A stretch of DNA of 64,000 nucleotides from Proteiniborus sp. MB09-C3. Lineage in GTDB: Bacteria; Bacillota; Clostridia; Tissierellales; Proteiniboraceae. A program made the position numbers and the translations under genes. Shown here in pieces: positions 18,633 to 26,762 of this stretch. The DNA lies in the NCBI RefSeq assembly GCF_030263895.1, contig NZ_CP127161.1:744001-808000 (forward strand), given 5' to 3'. Below the pieces are notes generated by a model, which saw only the letters and a list, made by a program, of their open reading frames with translations, was not told where the DNA came from and made no database searches. The first letter of the stretch is position 1; each line of letters starts with the position of its first letter.

Positions 18633-18663
18633 ACTTGTGAACACTTTTAAAGTGTTTACAAGT
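18633..18663 (+). promoter_or_regulatory. 31-nt near-perfect palindrome upstream of tnpA
   Basis: ACTTGTGAACACTTT and AAAGTGTTTACAAGT form 15-bp arms with one mismatch and a single central T. A further half-copy (GTGTTACAAACAC) follows at once, 36 nt before the tnpA start. It could block read-through transcription or be a binding site for element-encoded proteins. Confidence 0.6.
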
Positions 18664-18700
18664 GTTACAAACACTATAAAAGTCTCAAGGAGGGATCCAT

Positions 18701-19063
18701 ATGGATATGAGATCTATAAGCCATCAGGTTAAGGTTCAGGAATGGCGTGAAATTATCTCTAGATGTAGAAATAGTGGTATGCCAGTACGAGAATGGTGTA
18801 GCGAAAATGGAATTAAACCAAGTCAATTCTATTACTGGCTAAGGGTGATTCGCAATGAGTCCCTGGCATTGATACCAAGAGAACCGCAGGTAGTTCAACC
18901 TTCTTTTGCAGCTGTTAAAGTTTCTGAAATGAACAATACAGATACTGATGAGGCTGGTACCTGTGCAGTAATAAAAACTAGTTCATTTTCCATCGAAATT
19001 AAGAATGCTGCTAATCCTAAAACATTGGAGCAGGTTCTCCAGATATTAGATAGCTTATGTTAG
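18701..19063 (+). CDS. tnpA: IS66 accessory protein TnpA
   Basis: 120 residues with the IS66 OrfA pattern: a short N-terminal HTH (VQEWREIISRCRNSGMPVREW, then CSENGIKPSQFYYWLR) and a variable C-terminus. Required with TnpB for efficient IS66 transposition. AAGGAGGG precedes ATG 18701. Overlaps tnpB by 7 nt. Confidence 0.9.
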   Translation: MDMRSISHQVKVQEWREIISRCRNSGMPVREWCSENGIKPSQFYYWLRVIRNESLALIPREPQVVQPSFAAVKVSEMNNTDTDEAGTCAVIKTSSFSIEIKNAANPKTLEQVLQILDSLC

Positions 19064-19413
19064 CAGAATTTAACGGCTTTGTCCATATTTACGTTGCATG
19101 CGGACATACGGATATGCGGAAATCAATCGATGGTCTTGCAACCATTGTAGCTCAAAATTTTCATCTTGATCCATTTGAAAAGAGTCTGTTTTTATTCTGT
19201 GGGAGAAGACGTGACAGATTGAAGGGATTGTTATGGGAGGGAGATGGGTTTTTACTACTATACAAAAGACTTGAAGGCGGTTCTTTTAACTGGCCAAAAG
19301 ACCCTCAGGAAGTATTAGAGATAACTCCTCAGCAATATCGTTGGTTAATGGAAGGTCTATCTATCCATCAGAAAAATACCATACCAAAATTAGAGAAAAA
19401 GAGAGTAATTTAA
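19057..19413 (+). CDS. tnpB: IS66 accessory protein TnpB (IS66 Orf2)
   Basis: 118 residues, full-length for the family. Signature residues are visible in VACGHTDMRKSIDGLA near the N-terminus and LFLFCGRRRDRLKGLLWEGDG mid-protein, with WP...QYRWLMEGLSI toward the end. Its molecular role is not established beyond being needed for transposition. It overlaps tnpA, implying translational coupling. Confidence 0.93.
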   Translation: MLAEFNGFVHIYVACGHTDMRKSIDGLATIVAQNFHLDPFEKSLFLFCGRRRDRLKGLLWEGDGFLLLYKRLEGGSFNWPKDPQEVLEITPQQYRWLMEGLSIHQKNTIPKLEKKRVI

Positions 19414-19458
19414 AGGCTAAAAAACGCACCAAAAAGCGTATTTTAAGCCTTTTTTTAG
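19410..19458 (+). terminator. Terminator-like hairpin between tnpB and tnpC
   Basis: AGGCTAAAAAACGC pairs with GCGTATTTTAAGCCT around a short A-rich loop and is followed by seven or more T residues. It would limit read-through into tnpC. A TATAAT at 19482 without a clear -35 could restart transcription. Confidence 0.6.
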
Positions 19459-19525
19459 TAGCTTTTTCAAACAAAAAATGGTATAATTAAGATAGATAAA
19501 AACTTAGAGAGAAGGCTAATTTAAA

Positions 19526-21103
19526 GTGACTGAAAACATATTAATACAAACACTTCAAAAGACAATTGAATCACAAAATGAAATAATAGAATCTCTAAGA
19601 AAAGAGCTTCAGCGTGCTAATGAAAATGTAGAATTTCTATTAAAGAAACTATATGGCAGAAAGACCGAAAAAACATCTGCAATTAATGGACAACTTGTAA
19701 TTGAGGAAGTGGCTCTTGGTCTTTTTAATGAAGCAGAGGTAGCTGCAGATTTTACAGAGCTAGAACCAGTTCCATTCGAAGAACCTGTAAGAAGAACACG
19801 TTCAGGTTACAAAAGGAAGGCAGCATTTAAAAATATTCCTCAGCAAGACCAAGTATACAAATTAGAAGAAACTCAAAGGAACTGTCCTAAATGTGGAGAT
19901 AATCTATCAGTTGTAGGTAAGAAATTCTTACGTTCTGAAATTAAATATATTCCAGCCGAAATCAGCATTGTAAATATATATCAAGAGACCTATGAGTGCA
20001 GAAAATGCAAAAAAGAAGGTCTGCCTTCTATTTTTAATCCATATACTCCAGAGCCAGTATTACAACATTCATATGCCACTGCATCAAGCGTTGCTTGGAC
20101 TATGTATCAAAAATTTGTACAAGCAGTTCCCCTATATCGCCAAGAAAAAGATTGGAAGCAGATGGGCTTTCCAATTAGCCGTGCAACACTATCCAATTGG
20201 ATACTAAAGACATCAGAAGAATGGCTAATGCCTGTAGTGGAAAGACTTCAGGAAGAACTCTTAAAGGAGAAGTATTTGCATGCTGACGAAACTCCAGTTC
20301 AAGTACTAAATGAACCTGGAAAGAAAAACACTACTAAATCATACATGTGGGTTTACTCTACATCCACCCATGCAAATCGTGGCATTAGGATATTTAAATA
20401 TGCTACAGGAAGAGCTGGAGAAAACGCAAGCAAATTTCTTAAAGGGTTCAGTGGATTTTTACATACGGATGCTTTCTCAGGTTATGGAAAAGTAAAAGAT
20501 ATCCACCACTGCTTGTGCTGGGCCCATGTCAGGAGATACTTTAATGATGCTATGCCAAAAGATACGAAAAGTCAGGAAGGAGCTCTACCTGCCACAGGAA
20601 TAGCATACTGTAATCAACTATTTGACTGGGAAAGAAAACTTAAAGACCTCTCGCCTGAAGAGAGAAAAATTAAGCGTCTAGAAAAGGAAAAACCAATTCT
20701 TGATGCCTTTTGGTCGTGGGCAGAAACAGTACTCACACAAGTACTGCCAAAATCTAAAATTGGAACAGCTCTTCAATATGCGATAAATCATAAGGAAAAG
20801 CTTCAAACATACCTAGAAGATGGGAACTGTGTAATATCCAACAACATTGCAGAAAACAGTATCAAACCATTTACCGTAGGGAGAAAGAACTGGGAGTTTT
20901 GCGGAAGCCCTGAAGGAGCCAAAGCAAGTGCATGCGTATATACATTAGTGGAAACCGCAAAGGCAAATGGCTTAAATCCCTACAAATATTTAGAGTTCAT
21001 TTTATCCAGAATACCTGGTTCTAATTTAAAGACTAACCCGAAAGTACTGAATCTTATGATGCCATGGGATTCATTAATTCAAAAAACATGTAAAGCAGAC
21101 TAA
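19526..21103 (+). CDS. tnpC: IS66 transposase TnpC (DDE)
   Basis: 525 residues. In order: an N-terminal coiled coil with leucine zipper, a zinc-finger segment (CPKCGDNL, then CRKCKKEG), and the DDE catalytic core with YLHADETPVQV, GFLHTDAFSGYG, CWAHVRRYF, and the Glu in NNIAENSIKPFTVGRKNW. An IS66 C-terminal domain closes the protein. GTG 19526 is the start, preceded by AGAGAGAAGG. Full-length and apparently functional. Confidence 0.95.
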   Translation: MTENILIQTLQKTIESQNEIIESLRKELQRANENVEFLLKKLYGRKTEKTSAINGQLVIEEVALGLFNEAEVAADFTELEPVPFEEPVRRTRSGYKRKAAFKNIPQQDQVYKLEETQRNCPKCGDNLSVVGKKFLRSEIKYIPAEISIVNIYQETYECRKCKKEGLPSIFNPYTPEPVLQHSYATASSVAWTMYQKFVQAVPLYRQEKDWKQMGFPISRATLSNWILKTSEEWLMPVVERLQEELLKEKYLHADETPVQVLNEPGKKNTTKSYMWVYSTSTHANRGIRIFKYATGRAGENASKFLKGFSGFLHTDAFSGYGKVKDIHHCLCWAHVRRYFNDAMPKDTKSQEGALPATGIAYCNQLFDWERKLKDLSPEERKIKRLEKEKPILDAFWSWAETVLTQVLPKSKIGTALQYAINHKEKLQTYLEDGNCVISNNIAENSIKPFTVGRKNWEFCGSPEGAKASACVYTLVETAKANGLNPYKYLEFILSRIPGSNLKTNPKVLNLMMPWDSLIQKTCKAD

Positions 21104-21111
21104 ATCAATCT

Positions 21112-21141
21112 AAGGGAGATGACCATATGATCATCTCCCTT
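21112..21141. terminator. Perfect hairpin at the right end of IS66
   Basis: AAGGGAGATGA (21112-21122) pairs perfectly with TCATCTCCCTT (21131-21141), 8 nt after the tnpC stop. The T tract is weak. It probably ends the tnpC transcript or shields the element. Confidence 0.5.
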
Positions 21142-21251
21142 AAATCATATACCTTATTAGCAATTGATCCAATACATCGATTATTGATCGCTTACTTTGA
21201 TAGGTGCTATTTATATAATACCTTTAAATTAAAAAATAAATGGAGTGATTA

Positions 21252-21572
21252 TTTATCAGAAGTGTAACGATTTTTGGCAATTTCACTATATTGGAGACTT
21301 TTATGCTTAATGGTGTTTATCAAGTTGACAAAGGATTTGATGAGAGGCTGGATATATTCTATAGAGCAAATCTTTGTGCAGAAAATAATGAAGAAAATAT
21401 TACTGATATATTTATTGATTGCTACTACTGAAATATTGCTGATTTGAAAGAAGACCTGGATAAACCAAACTTAGATTAGAATATGGTTATATCTGGTGGG
21501 AATAGTGGCGTCCGATAGACACTAGCAGATAGAATACATGATTATTCTAACGAATGCTATTTCATGATATAA
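21252..21572 (+). pseudogene. Decayed gene of unknown family
   Basis: A single frame runs through about 105 codons and is interrupted by four in-frame stops (TGA near 21429, two TAG, and TAA at 21570) with no frameshift needed. Between stops the residues look protein-like (GNFTILETFMLNGVYQV, KEDLDKPNLD, LADRIHDYSNECY). There is no standard start, and IS66 lies just upstream, possibly having removed it. Not recognised. Confidence 0.55.
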
Positions 21573-21663
21573 TATATAAAGGTTCTGAAGTTTTAGATGA
21601 TTGCACTGCTTCTGTAATTTAGGATGAATTAAAGTTTATTTATATTTTATGTGGGTGGATATA

Positions 21664-22416
21664 ATGAAAACACAAGAGTTACTGAATAAATTGGTTGAAT
21701 ATAGTTGCCATATTTTTGAGGATAAGTTGATGGGGGTATATTTACATGGCTCTATTGCTATGGGATGCTTTAATCCGATGAAAAGTGATTTAGATATTTT
21801 GGTTGTAGTAGAAAATGCAATTACAGACATGCAAAAGAAGATGTTTATGGATGTTGCTGTTGCTTTGAATGATAATGCACCAGCCAAAGGGATAGAGATA
21901 AGCGTAGTTAGGAGTGAGTATTGCAAAAAGTTTGTTTATCCAACACCTTTTGATTTACATTTTTCAAATATGCACCTAACTTGGTATAAGAGTAATCCTA
22001 TTGAATATGTTAAAAAAATGAATGGGATTGACCGTGATTTAGCAGCCCATTTCGTTATTATTAAGAATCGGGGCATTGTTCTATATGGAAAAGAAATTAG
22101 TGATGTTTTTGGGGATATACCGTCGGAAGCATATTTAGATAGTATTAAGAACGATATTATAAATTCTGAAGACGAAGTAATAGATAATCCTACTTATATT
22201 ATTTTGAATCTATGCAGGGTTTTAGCGTATATGCAAGATGGACTGGTGCTTTCTAAAAAAGAAGGTGGAGAATGGGGGATAAAAAATATTCATAGTAAAT
22301 ATCACGGATTAATAAAAGAAGCACTTATATGCTATACCTCAGACCAAAATATGATACTGAATCATTCAATTGCAGTGGAATACTGCAGACATATGAAAAA
22401 TAAGATAGGATTATAA
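21664..22416 (+). CDS. Aminoglycoside adenylyltransferase-like nucleotidyltransferase
   Basis: 250 residues. The nucleotidyltransferase-beta motif GSIAMGCFNPMKSDLDILVVV (GS...SDLD) lies near residue 28, and the helical C-terminal half matches the DUF4111 domain of the AadA/ANT(9) group. Those enzymes adenylylate spectinomycin or streptomycin; whether this one confers resistance cannot be told from sequence. ATG 21664 follows a GGGTGG; ATG 21649 is an in-frame alternative. It is monocistronic. Confidence 0.8.
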   Translation: MKTQELLNKLVEYSCHIFEDKLMGVYLHGSIAMGCFNPMKSDLDILVVVENAITDMQKKMFMDVAVALNDNAPAKGIEISVVRSEYCKKFVYPTPFDLHFSNMHLTWYKSNPIEYVKKMNGIDRDLAAHFVIIKNRGIVLYGKEISDVFGDIPSEAYLDSIKNDIINSEDEVIDNPTYIILNLCRVLAYMQDGLVLSKKEGGEWGIKNIHSKYHGLIKEALICYTSDQNMILNHSIAVEYCRHMKNKIGL

Positions 22417-22664
22417 GAATAATAAAAAACGGTTTATTTTACAACATCCTTATTTTATGCTCCAAAGCAAACAAAAAAGAGTGATTACTAGCATAGTAAT
22501 CATTGCAAAACTGAATTTGTTTCCAGTTGTTCTGGTTCATTGATAAGGAATATGAAATATCGGTCGTTTAACCGACTAGGAAACTTGAAAAGAGTATGCA
22601 GCCCTCTTTATATTATATAGAGTTCAAGAAACAGGAATTTTATAATATAGGGAGGGCTTATACT
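22417..22664. other. Intergenic region with two small palindromes
   Basis: No gene is supported. It holds a perfect 9-bp hairpin (22482-22502, arms TGATTACTA and TAGTAATCA) and a palindrome TCGGT-N6-ACCGA at 22560-22575 that resembles a TetR-type operator half-site arrangement, about 90 nt before the next gene. No matching regulator gene is present nearby. Confidence 0.3.
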
Positions 22665-23105
22665 ATGCATTTAAAACCAGAAGAAATTTATTCTAAGTTT
22701 AATGAGGTAAATATTAAGATTAAGATTCCCAAGGAATTGTTATTATTATTGCTACGGCAGATAAATAGCCATCTAGAAGTTTTAAGATATGAAGAGGGAG
22801 TTATAGATGACTTTGCAATCCATGAAAATATCGCCAATACAGAGATGATAATGACTAAATTACTTATTTTAATGGCTGAACCGTACAATAGGAAGGAAAT
22901 TTTACTTGAACTAAATATAGCAGAATTTTTAGTTTTTAGGGAGTGTGTACATTTTAATTTACAGTTAACGGATACGCACAATAAGAAATATGAGGACCTT
23001 GTACGGCAAATAGAAAGTATATATTTTATGCTTATCAAAGAGGATATAAAGGAATATAGGGATTACATTAATAATTATAAAGAAAATAAGGCTACTTTAA
23101 ACTGA
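22665..23105 (+). CDS. Helical hypothetical protein
   Basis: 146 residues, mostly amphipathic helices, no membrane segment or Cys motif. ATG 22665 follows AGGGAGGG at the right distance; the in-frame ATG at 22596 has none. A strong terminator follows. I do not recognise the family. Confidence 0.6.
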   Translation: MHLKPEEIYSKFNEVNIKIKIPKELLLLLLRQINSHLEVLRYEEGVIDDFAIHENIANTEMIMTKLLILMAEPYNRKEILLELNIAEFLVFRECVHFNLQLTDTHNKKYEDLVRQIESIYFMLIKEDIKEYRDYINNYKENKATLN

Positions 23106-23119
23106 TAGAGGCTAAAATG

Positions 23120-23147
23120 TTGGCGACTTGTTCGCCAATATTTTTTA
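23120..23147 (+). terminator. Intrinsic terminator
   Basis: TTGGCGA and TCGCCAA form a 7-bp GC-rich stem around CTTGT, followed by TATTTTTTAT. Confidence 0.8.
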
Positions 23148-23264
23148 TAAGTTAAAATTAATACAATTGTAATATAATCTTAATATTATTCTGCTTTTTT
23201 TGCAGTTCTAGAAAAATTTTGTGTTATGCTAAAAATAAATAAAGGGAAAAGTGAGGTATACGAA

Positions 23265-23720
23265 ATGGAAAATAATATAGTGAGCCTAGACAATTTTAGA
23301 TTAAAAAAGATTGAACAAAAGCATAAATCCACCCGTGGTTTTCATCTTAAAGAAAGAAAAAAGAAATTATATCTTACTGAAAAAGAAGTAGAGATTTTAT
23401 TAGACTTCCTCGATGAAGATATAGGCTATGCAAATGAAGAAGAGGAAATGTTTATAAAACAGAATGAATGGAAGATAGTTGAGAATTGCAGAAAAGATAG
23501 ACAGGATTGTGAAAGAATTAAAAAAATAATAAAGGATAATATAGAAACCTACGAAGATTATGTTATGTTAGAACGTGATGACATAAGTTTTCTTGATTTA
23601 GAAATACACATACGTAATTCTAGCACAGATAAGGAAGAAGAAGAAAGAAATTTTAAAAAATATGAAACAATAATGAAAAAATTCGATGAAAAATTAATAG
23701 ATAAAAGACCCATTATATGA
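23265..23720 (+). CDS. Charged hypothetical protein
   Basis: 151 residues, very rich in Glu and Lys, predicted helical or coiled-coil. ATG 23265 is favoured over ATG 23226 by the GTGAGGT ten nt upstream. It ends before a hairpin terminator shared with a convergent gene. Not recognised. Confidence 0.55.
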   Translation: MENNIVSLDNFRLKKIEQKHKSTRGFHLKERKKKLYLTEKEVEILLDFLDEDIGYANEEEEMFIKQNEWKIVENCRKDRQDCERIKKIIKDNIETYEDYVMLERDDISFLDLEIHIRNSSTDKEEEERNFKKYETIMKKFDEKLIDKRPII

Positions 23721-23820
23721 ATTCATAGGGGTAAAGGAGCAAAGGGTTTAGAGTATAAGGGGTTTAGGATTATACCAGAAATTGCATTATGAAAGGCTAA
23801 ACTCTCCATTAAATATGGGA

Positions 23821-23858
23821 AAAGGCATTAGGGAATTATGTCCTGCTAATGCCTTTTG
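23821..23858. terminator. Bidirectional terminator
   Basis: AAGGCATTAG and CTAATGCCTT form a perfect 10-bp stem, followed by TTTT. It closes the 23265 gene and also lies just past the 3' end (23864) of the IS21-interrupted minus-strand gene. Confidence 0.7.
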
Positions 23859-23863
23859 GCTTA

Positions 23864-23916
23864 TTACTCTTTATTTTTTGTGTATATAGTTTCTATTTTA
23901 ACAATAAAGGATAGAA
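23864..23916 (-). pseudogene. 3' part of the small membrane-protein gene split by IS21
   Basis: Read on the minus strand this gives FLSFIVKIETIYTKNKE and a TAA at 23864-23866. It joins in frame to the 5' part at 26406-26546 once the IS21 element and one copy of the TAGAA duplication are removed. Confidence 0.8.
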
Positions 23917-24043
23917 TGTGACTGGTATAATAAAAGGGAGAAATTTTGGCAAACAAAAACGGAGAAAATTTTCCAGCTTAATACAATAATACCTCATCTT
24001 CTGATAAAATTAAAGATATGTTTTATCAGAGGAGGAAGGTAGC

Positions 24044-25606
24044 TTGAAGGGATGGAATATGTTTGCTGAAATTAAGCAGTACAAATTAAAGGGATTCAAT
24101 AAATCTCAAGTAAGTAGATTTCTTAAGATTAACTACAAGACAGTAGATAAATACTGGAATATGTCTTATGAAGAATATGCAGAACTAAAGGAGGAGGCTA
24201 AGAGTAGAAGTAAAAAGGTTGATAAATATATGGAGCTAATATTATCTTGGATAAAGGAATTTAGAGATATTTCAACTGCTCAAATATTTGATTGGCTTAG
24301 AGAAAGGTATAGTGAAGTGGATTTTAGCGATAGAACATTAAGACTTTATGTAAAGGATTTAAGGGAAAAATATGAACTGCCTAAAGTTCCTTGTATAAGG
24401 CAGTACGAGGAGATTCCAGAGCTTCCAATGGGATATCAAGCACAAGTAGATTTAGGTCAAACTTGGTTATCCAAGCGTGATGGCTCAAAAATTAAAGCAT
24501 ATTGTTTTGCAATGGTACTTTCTCATTCAAGATATAAATTTCTATGGTGGAGAGACAAGCCTTTTAATACCCTATCATTCATAGAAGCTCATAATAAAGC
24601 TTTCGAATACTTTGGAGGCATGCCAAAAGAAATAGTATATGACCAAGATAGGATTTTGGCAGTATCAGAAAACCATGGAGATATTATCTTCACTGAAATG
24701 TTTCAAAACTACATAAGTAGCATGAAATTTAAGACTAGGCTATGCAGAGCTTTTGACCCAGAAAGCAAAGGAAAAATAGAAGCAGTAGTCAAATATGCAA
24801 AATATAACTTTGCAAAGCATAGAGCCTTTATAGATATTGATTTACTAAATGAAGACTCATTTAAATGGTTAGATAGAACTGGTAATGCTAAAGTACATGA
24901 AATAACAAGAAAGGTACCTAAAGAAGTGTTTACTCTGGAAAAGGAACACTTACAGAAAGTACCTAGCCTGTTTGAAAATATTCAACTTAATGATAGTTTA
25001 ACCTATTCTGTCAGAAAAAACAATACCATATCATACAAACAGAATAGATATCAGGTTCCAAAAGGTACATATAGACCAGGTAAAGAAGTTAGGCTAATAA
25101 TAAAAGATAATAAAATGAGTATAGTTGATTTAGATACTGAATTAGTTATTGCAACTCACAGTATCAGTAATCAAAAGGGCAAGCTAATTCAAATATATCA
25201 TCCAGAAAGAGAAAAAAAGAAAACCAAAGATCAAATGTATGATAAAGCCTTTAAAGCTCTTGGAATGACAGATAAAGCAAAAGAGCTATTAGATAACATA
25301 CGAAAAGAAAAAGAGAGATATTGTAGAGATCAGTTTGGATTAATAATATCAGTAGTAAAGGATTATGACGAAAAGCTAGTAGGACAAGCAGTAGAATACT
25401 GTGTAAAACGAAAGCTATTTAGTGCAGGAATGTTTAAAGATACACTAGAATATTTGAGTATAAAAAAAGAAACAGGTTCAGAAAAGAAATATGATAAAGC
25501 AAATCTATCCATCTCTTCAAAGTACCAAGATGTAAAACCAGAGATCAGAAACATTGATGAATATATAAATGCTTTGAAGGGAGATAAAAAGACATGGATA
25601 AACTAG
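24044..25606 (+). CDS. istA: IS21 transposase IstA
   Basis: 520 residues. N-terminal HTH (FNKSQVSRFLKINYKTVDKYW), then a DDE integrase core with QAQVDLGQTWL, IVYDQDRILAVSENHGD and FDPESKGKIEAVVKYAKYNF, and a C-terminal beta-barrel. TTG 24044 follows GAGGAGGAAGG; an ATG at 24059 is an alternative. It overlaps istB by 13 nt, the usual IS21 coupling. Confidence 0.95.
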   Translation: MKGWNMFAEIKQYKLKGFNKSQVSRFLKINYKTVDKYWNMSYEEYAELKEEAKSRSKKVDKYMELILSWIKEFRDISTAQIFDWLRERYSEVDFSDRTLRLYVKDLREKYELPKVPCIRQYEEIPELPMGYQAQVDLGQTWLSKRDGSKIKAYCFAMVLSHSRYKFLWWRDKPFNTLSFIEAHNKAFEYFGGMPKEIVYDQDRILAVSENHGDIIFTEMFQNYISSMKFKTRLCRAFDPESKGKIEAVVKYAKYNFAKHRAFIDIDLLNEDSFKWLDRTGNAKVHEITRKVPKEVFTLEKEHLQKVPSLFENIQLNDSLTYSVRKNNTISYKQNRYQVPKGTYRPGKEVRLIIKDNKMSIVDLDTELVIATHSISNQKGKLIQIYHPEREKKKTKDQMYDKAFKALGMTDKAKELLDNIRKEKERYCRDQFGLIISVVKDYDEKLVGQAVEYCVKRKLFSAGMFKDTLEYLSIKKETGSEKKYDKANLSISSKYQDVKPEIRNIDEYINALKGDKKTWIN

Positions 25607-26337
25607 AGCAAATTAAAGAACATGCAAAAGAACTTAGCCTGAATTACTTAAGAATTAACGCAGATAAAATTATTGAGGAAGCTGATTTAAACGATTACTC
25701 ATATCAAGATATATTAATAAAAATACTTGAAAATGAAATAGAAATAAGAGATAAAAAAGCACAAGAAAGAAGATTAAAGAATGCAGGATTTCCGGTAATA
25801 AAGAAAATAGAAGACTTTGACTTAGATTTTCAAAAATCTATAACAAAGAAACAGATAAATAGGCTATTAGAAATGGAGTGGATAGATAGGATGTATAATC
25901 TTATCTTCCTAGGCCCTCCAGGTGTAGGAAAGACGCATCTATCAATTTCATTAGGATATAAAGCAGTAGAATTAGGGTATAAGGTTAGCTTTGTAACAAT
26001 GGATAACCTGATGCACGTACTAAAAACACACGAAATATCAAGAAAGAGCAAAGGAAAAATGAATAGAATACTATCTTCAAGCCTTGTAATAATAGACGAA
26101 CTAGGTTACCTTCCAATAACAAGAGAAGAAGCAAATCTATTTTTTCAGTTAGTATCGGCACTTCATGAACAGGCTTCAATTATTATCACATCTAATAAAG
26201 GCTTAGAAGATTGGACAGAGCTATTAGGAGATCCTGCTTTAACAACAGCAGTATTAGACAGAATTACATACAGATGTGAGCTTTTTAGCATGTCTGGCAA
26301 GAGCTATAGACTAGAACACAGAAAGTCATTATTCTAA
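25594..26337 (+). CDS. istB: IS21 transposition ATPase IstB
   Basis: 247 residues, an AAA+ DnaC-like helper that remodels DNA for IstA. Walker A GPPGVGKTHLSISLG (about residue 108), Walker B LVIIDELGYLPI, and the sensor IIITSN are all intact. The protein ends at normal length 68 nt before the right terminal repeat. Confidence 0.96.
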   Translation: MDKLEQIKEHAKELSLNYLRINADKIIEEADLNDYSYQDILIKILENEIEIRDKKAQERRLKNAGFPVIKKIEDFDLDFQKSITKKQINRLLEMEWIDRMYNLIFLGPPGVGKTHLSISLGYKAVELGYKVSFVTMDNLMHVLKTHEISRKSKGKMNRILSSSLVIIDELGYLPITREEANLFFQLVSALHEQASIIITSNKGLEDWTELLGDPALTTAVLDRITYRCELFSMSGKSYRLEHRKSLF

Positions 26338-26405
26338 TGTTCAAACTGGGAAAAATTCAGTAAAATTATTTGCCGAAATTTCTCCAAAAACACTTGCCAG
26401 TAACA

Positions 26406-26546
26406 TAGAAATATAATAAATGAAATTCCTGCTAGCAGACCAAGAAAAAAGCGTATGATAATGTTTTGCACGACAATAGAAAAAGGAATTAAAAATATAT
26501 TTCCAAGTATAACTAGTTTTATAGTCCTAAAAATACTAAATTTCAT
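26406..26546 (-). pseudogene. 5' part of a small membrane-protein gene split by IS21
   Basis: From ATG 26546 (perfect AAGGAGG upstream) 47 codons encode two hydrophobic helices (IKLVILGNIFLIPFSIVV, IIRFFLGLLAGISFIIFL). Excising IS21 joins it to 23911-23864 and restores a 62-residue protein. Function unknown; the helix-rich sequence resembles a small integral membrane protein. Confidence 0.8.
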
Positions 26547-26675
26547 TGAATACCTCCTTATGCATGTATTACATAGAATTTTACTTGGCCACTGTACCCT
26601 ATTTCAAATTGAAATTTAACGTTTAAAATAAAGTCGTTGTATGATAAAATTAAAGTACACAGAACGAATGGATTA

Positions 26676-26732
26676 AAATGCCATTGACACAGACATCTTA
26701 AAGATGCCTTGAGGTCAGTGGCATTTTTTTAT
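26676..26732 (+). terminator. Two-tier hairpin terminator or attenuator before tnsA
   Basis: An outer stem (TGCCATTGAC with GTCAGTGGCA) encloses an inner stem (CATCTT with AAGATG), followed by seven T residues. It ends about 20 nt before the tnsA ribosome binding site. No plus-strand gene precedes it, so it probably insulates or attenuates the tns operon. Confidence 0.65.
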
Positions 26733-26762
26733 TTGCAATTGTAAAGTATTGGAGGTAATTCA

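Larger units (their letters stand above)
18574..21195 (+). mobile_element. Complete IS66-family insertion sequence
   Basis: A 2622-bp element bounded by inverted repeats beginning GTAAGCG (left 18574; right complement ending 21195), matching at 20 of the first 25 positions. The octamer TTTGATAG occurs immediately outside both ends (18566-18573 and 21196-21203), the 8-bp target duplication expected for IS66. It carries the three standard genes tnpA, tnpB and tnpC, all intact, so it may be active. It inserted between the KAP gene and a degraded gene. Confidence 0.95.
23917..26405 (+). mobile_element. Complete IS21-family insertion sequence
   Basis: A 2489-bp element. The left end begins TGTGACTGG and the right end, read inward, begins TGTTACTGG; both then share GGAGAAATTTYGGCAAA after a short divergent stretch. 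The pentamer TAGAA flanks both ends (23912-23916 and 26406-26410) as a target duplication. It carries intact istA and istB. It split a 62-codon membrane-protein gene. Confidence 0.95.
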
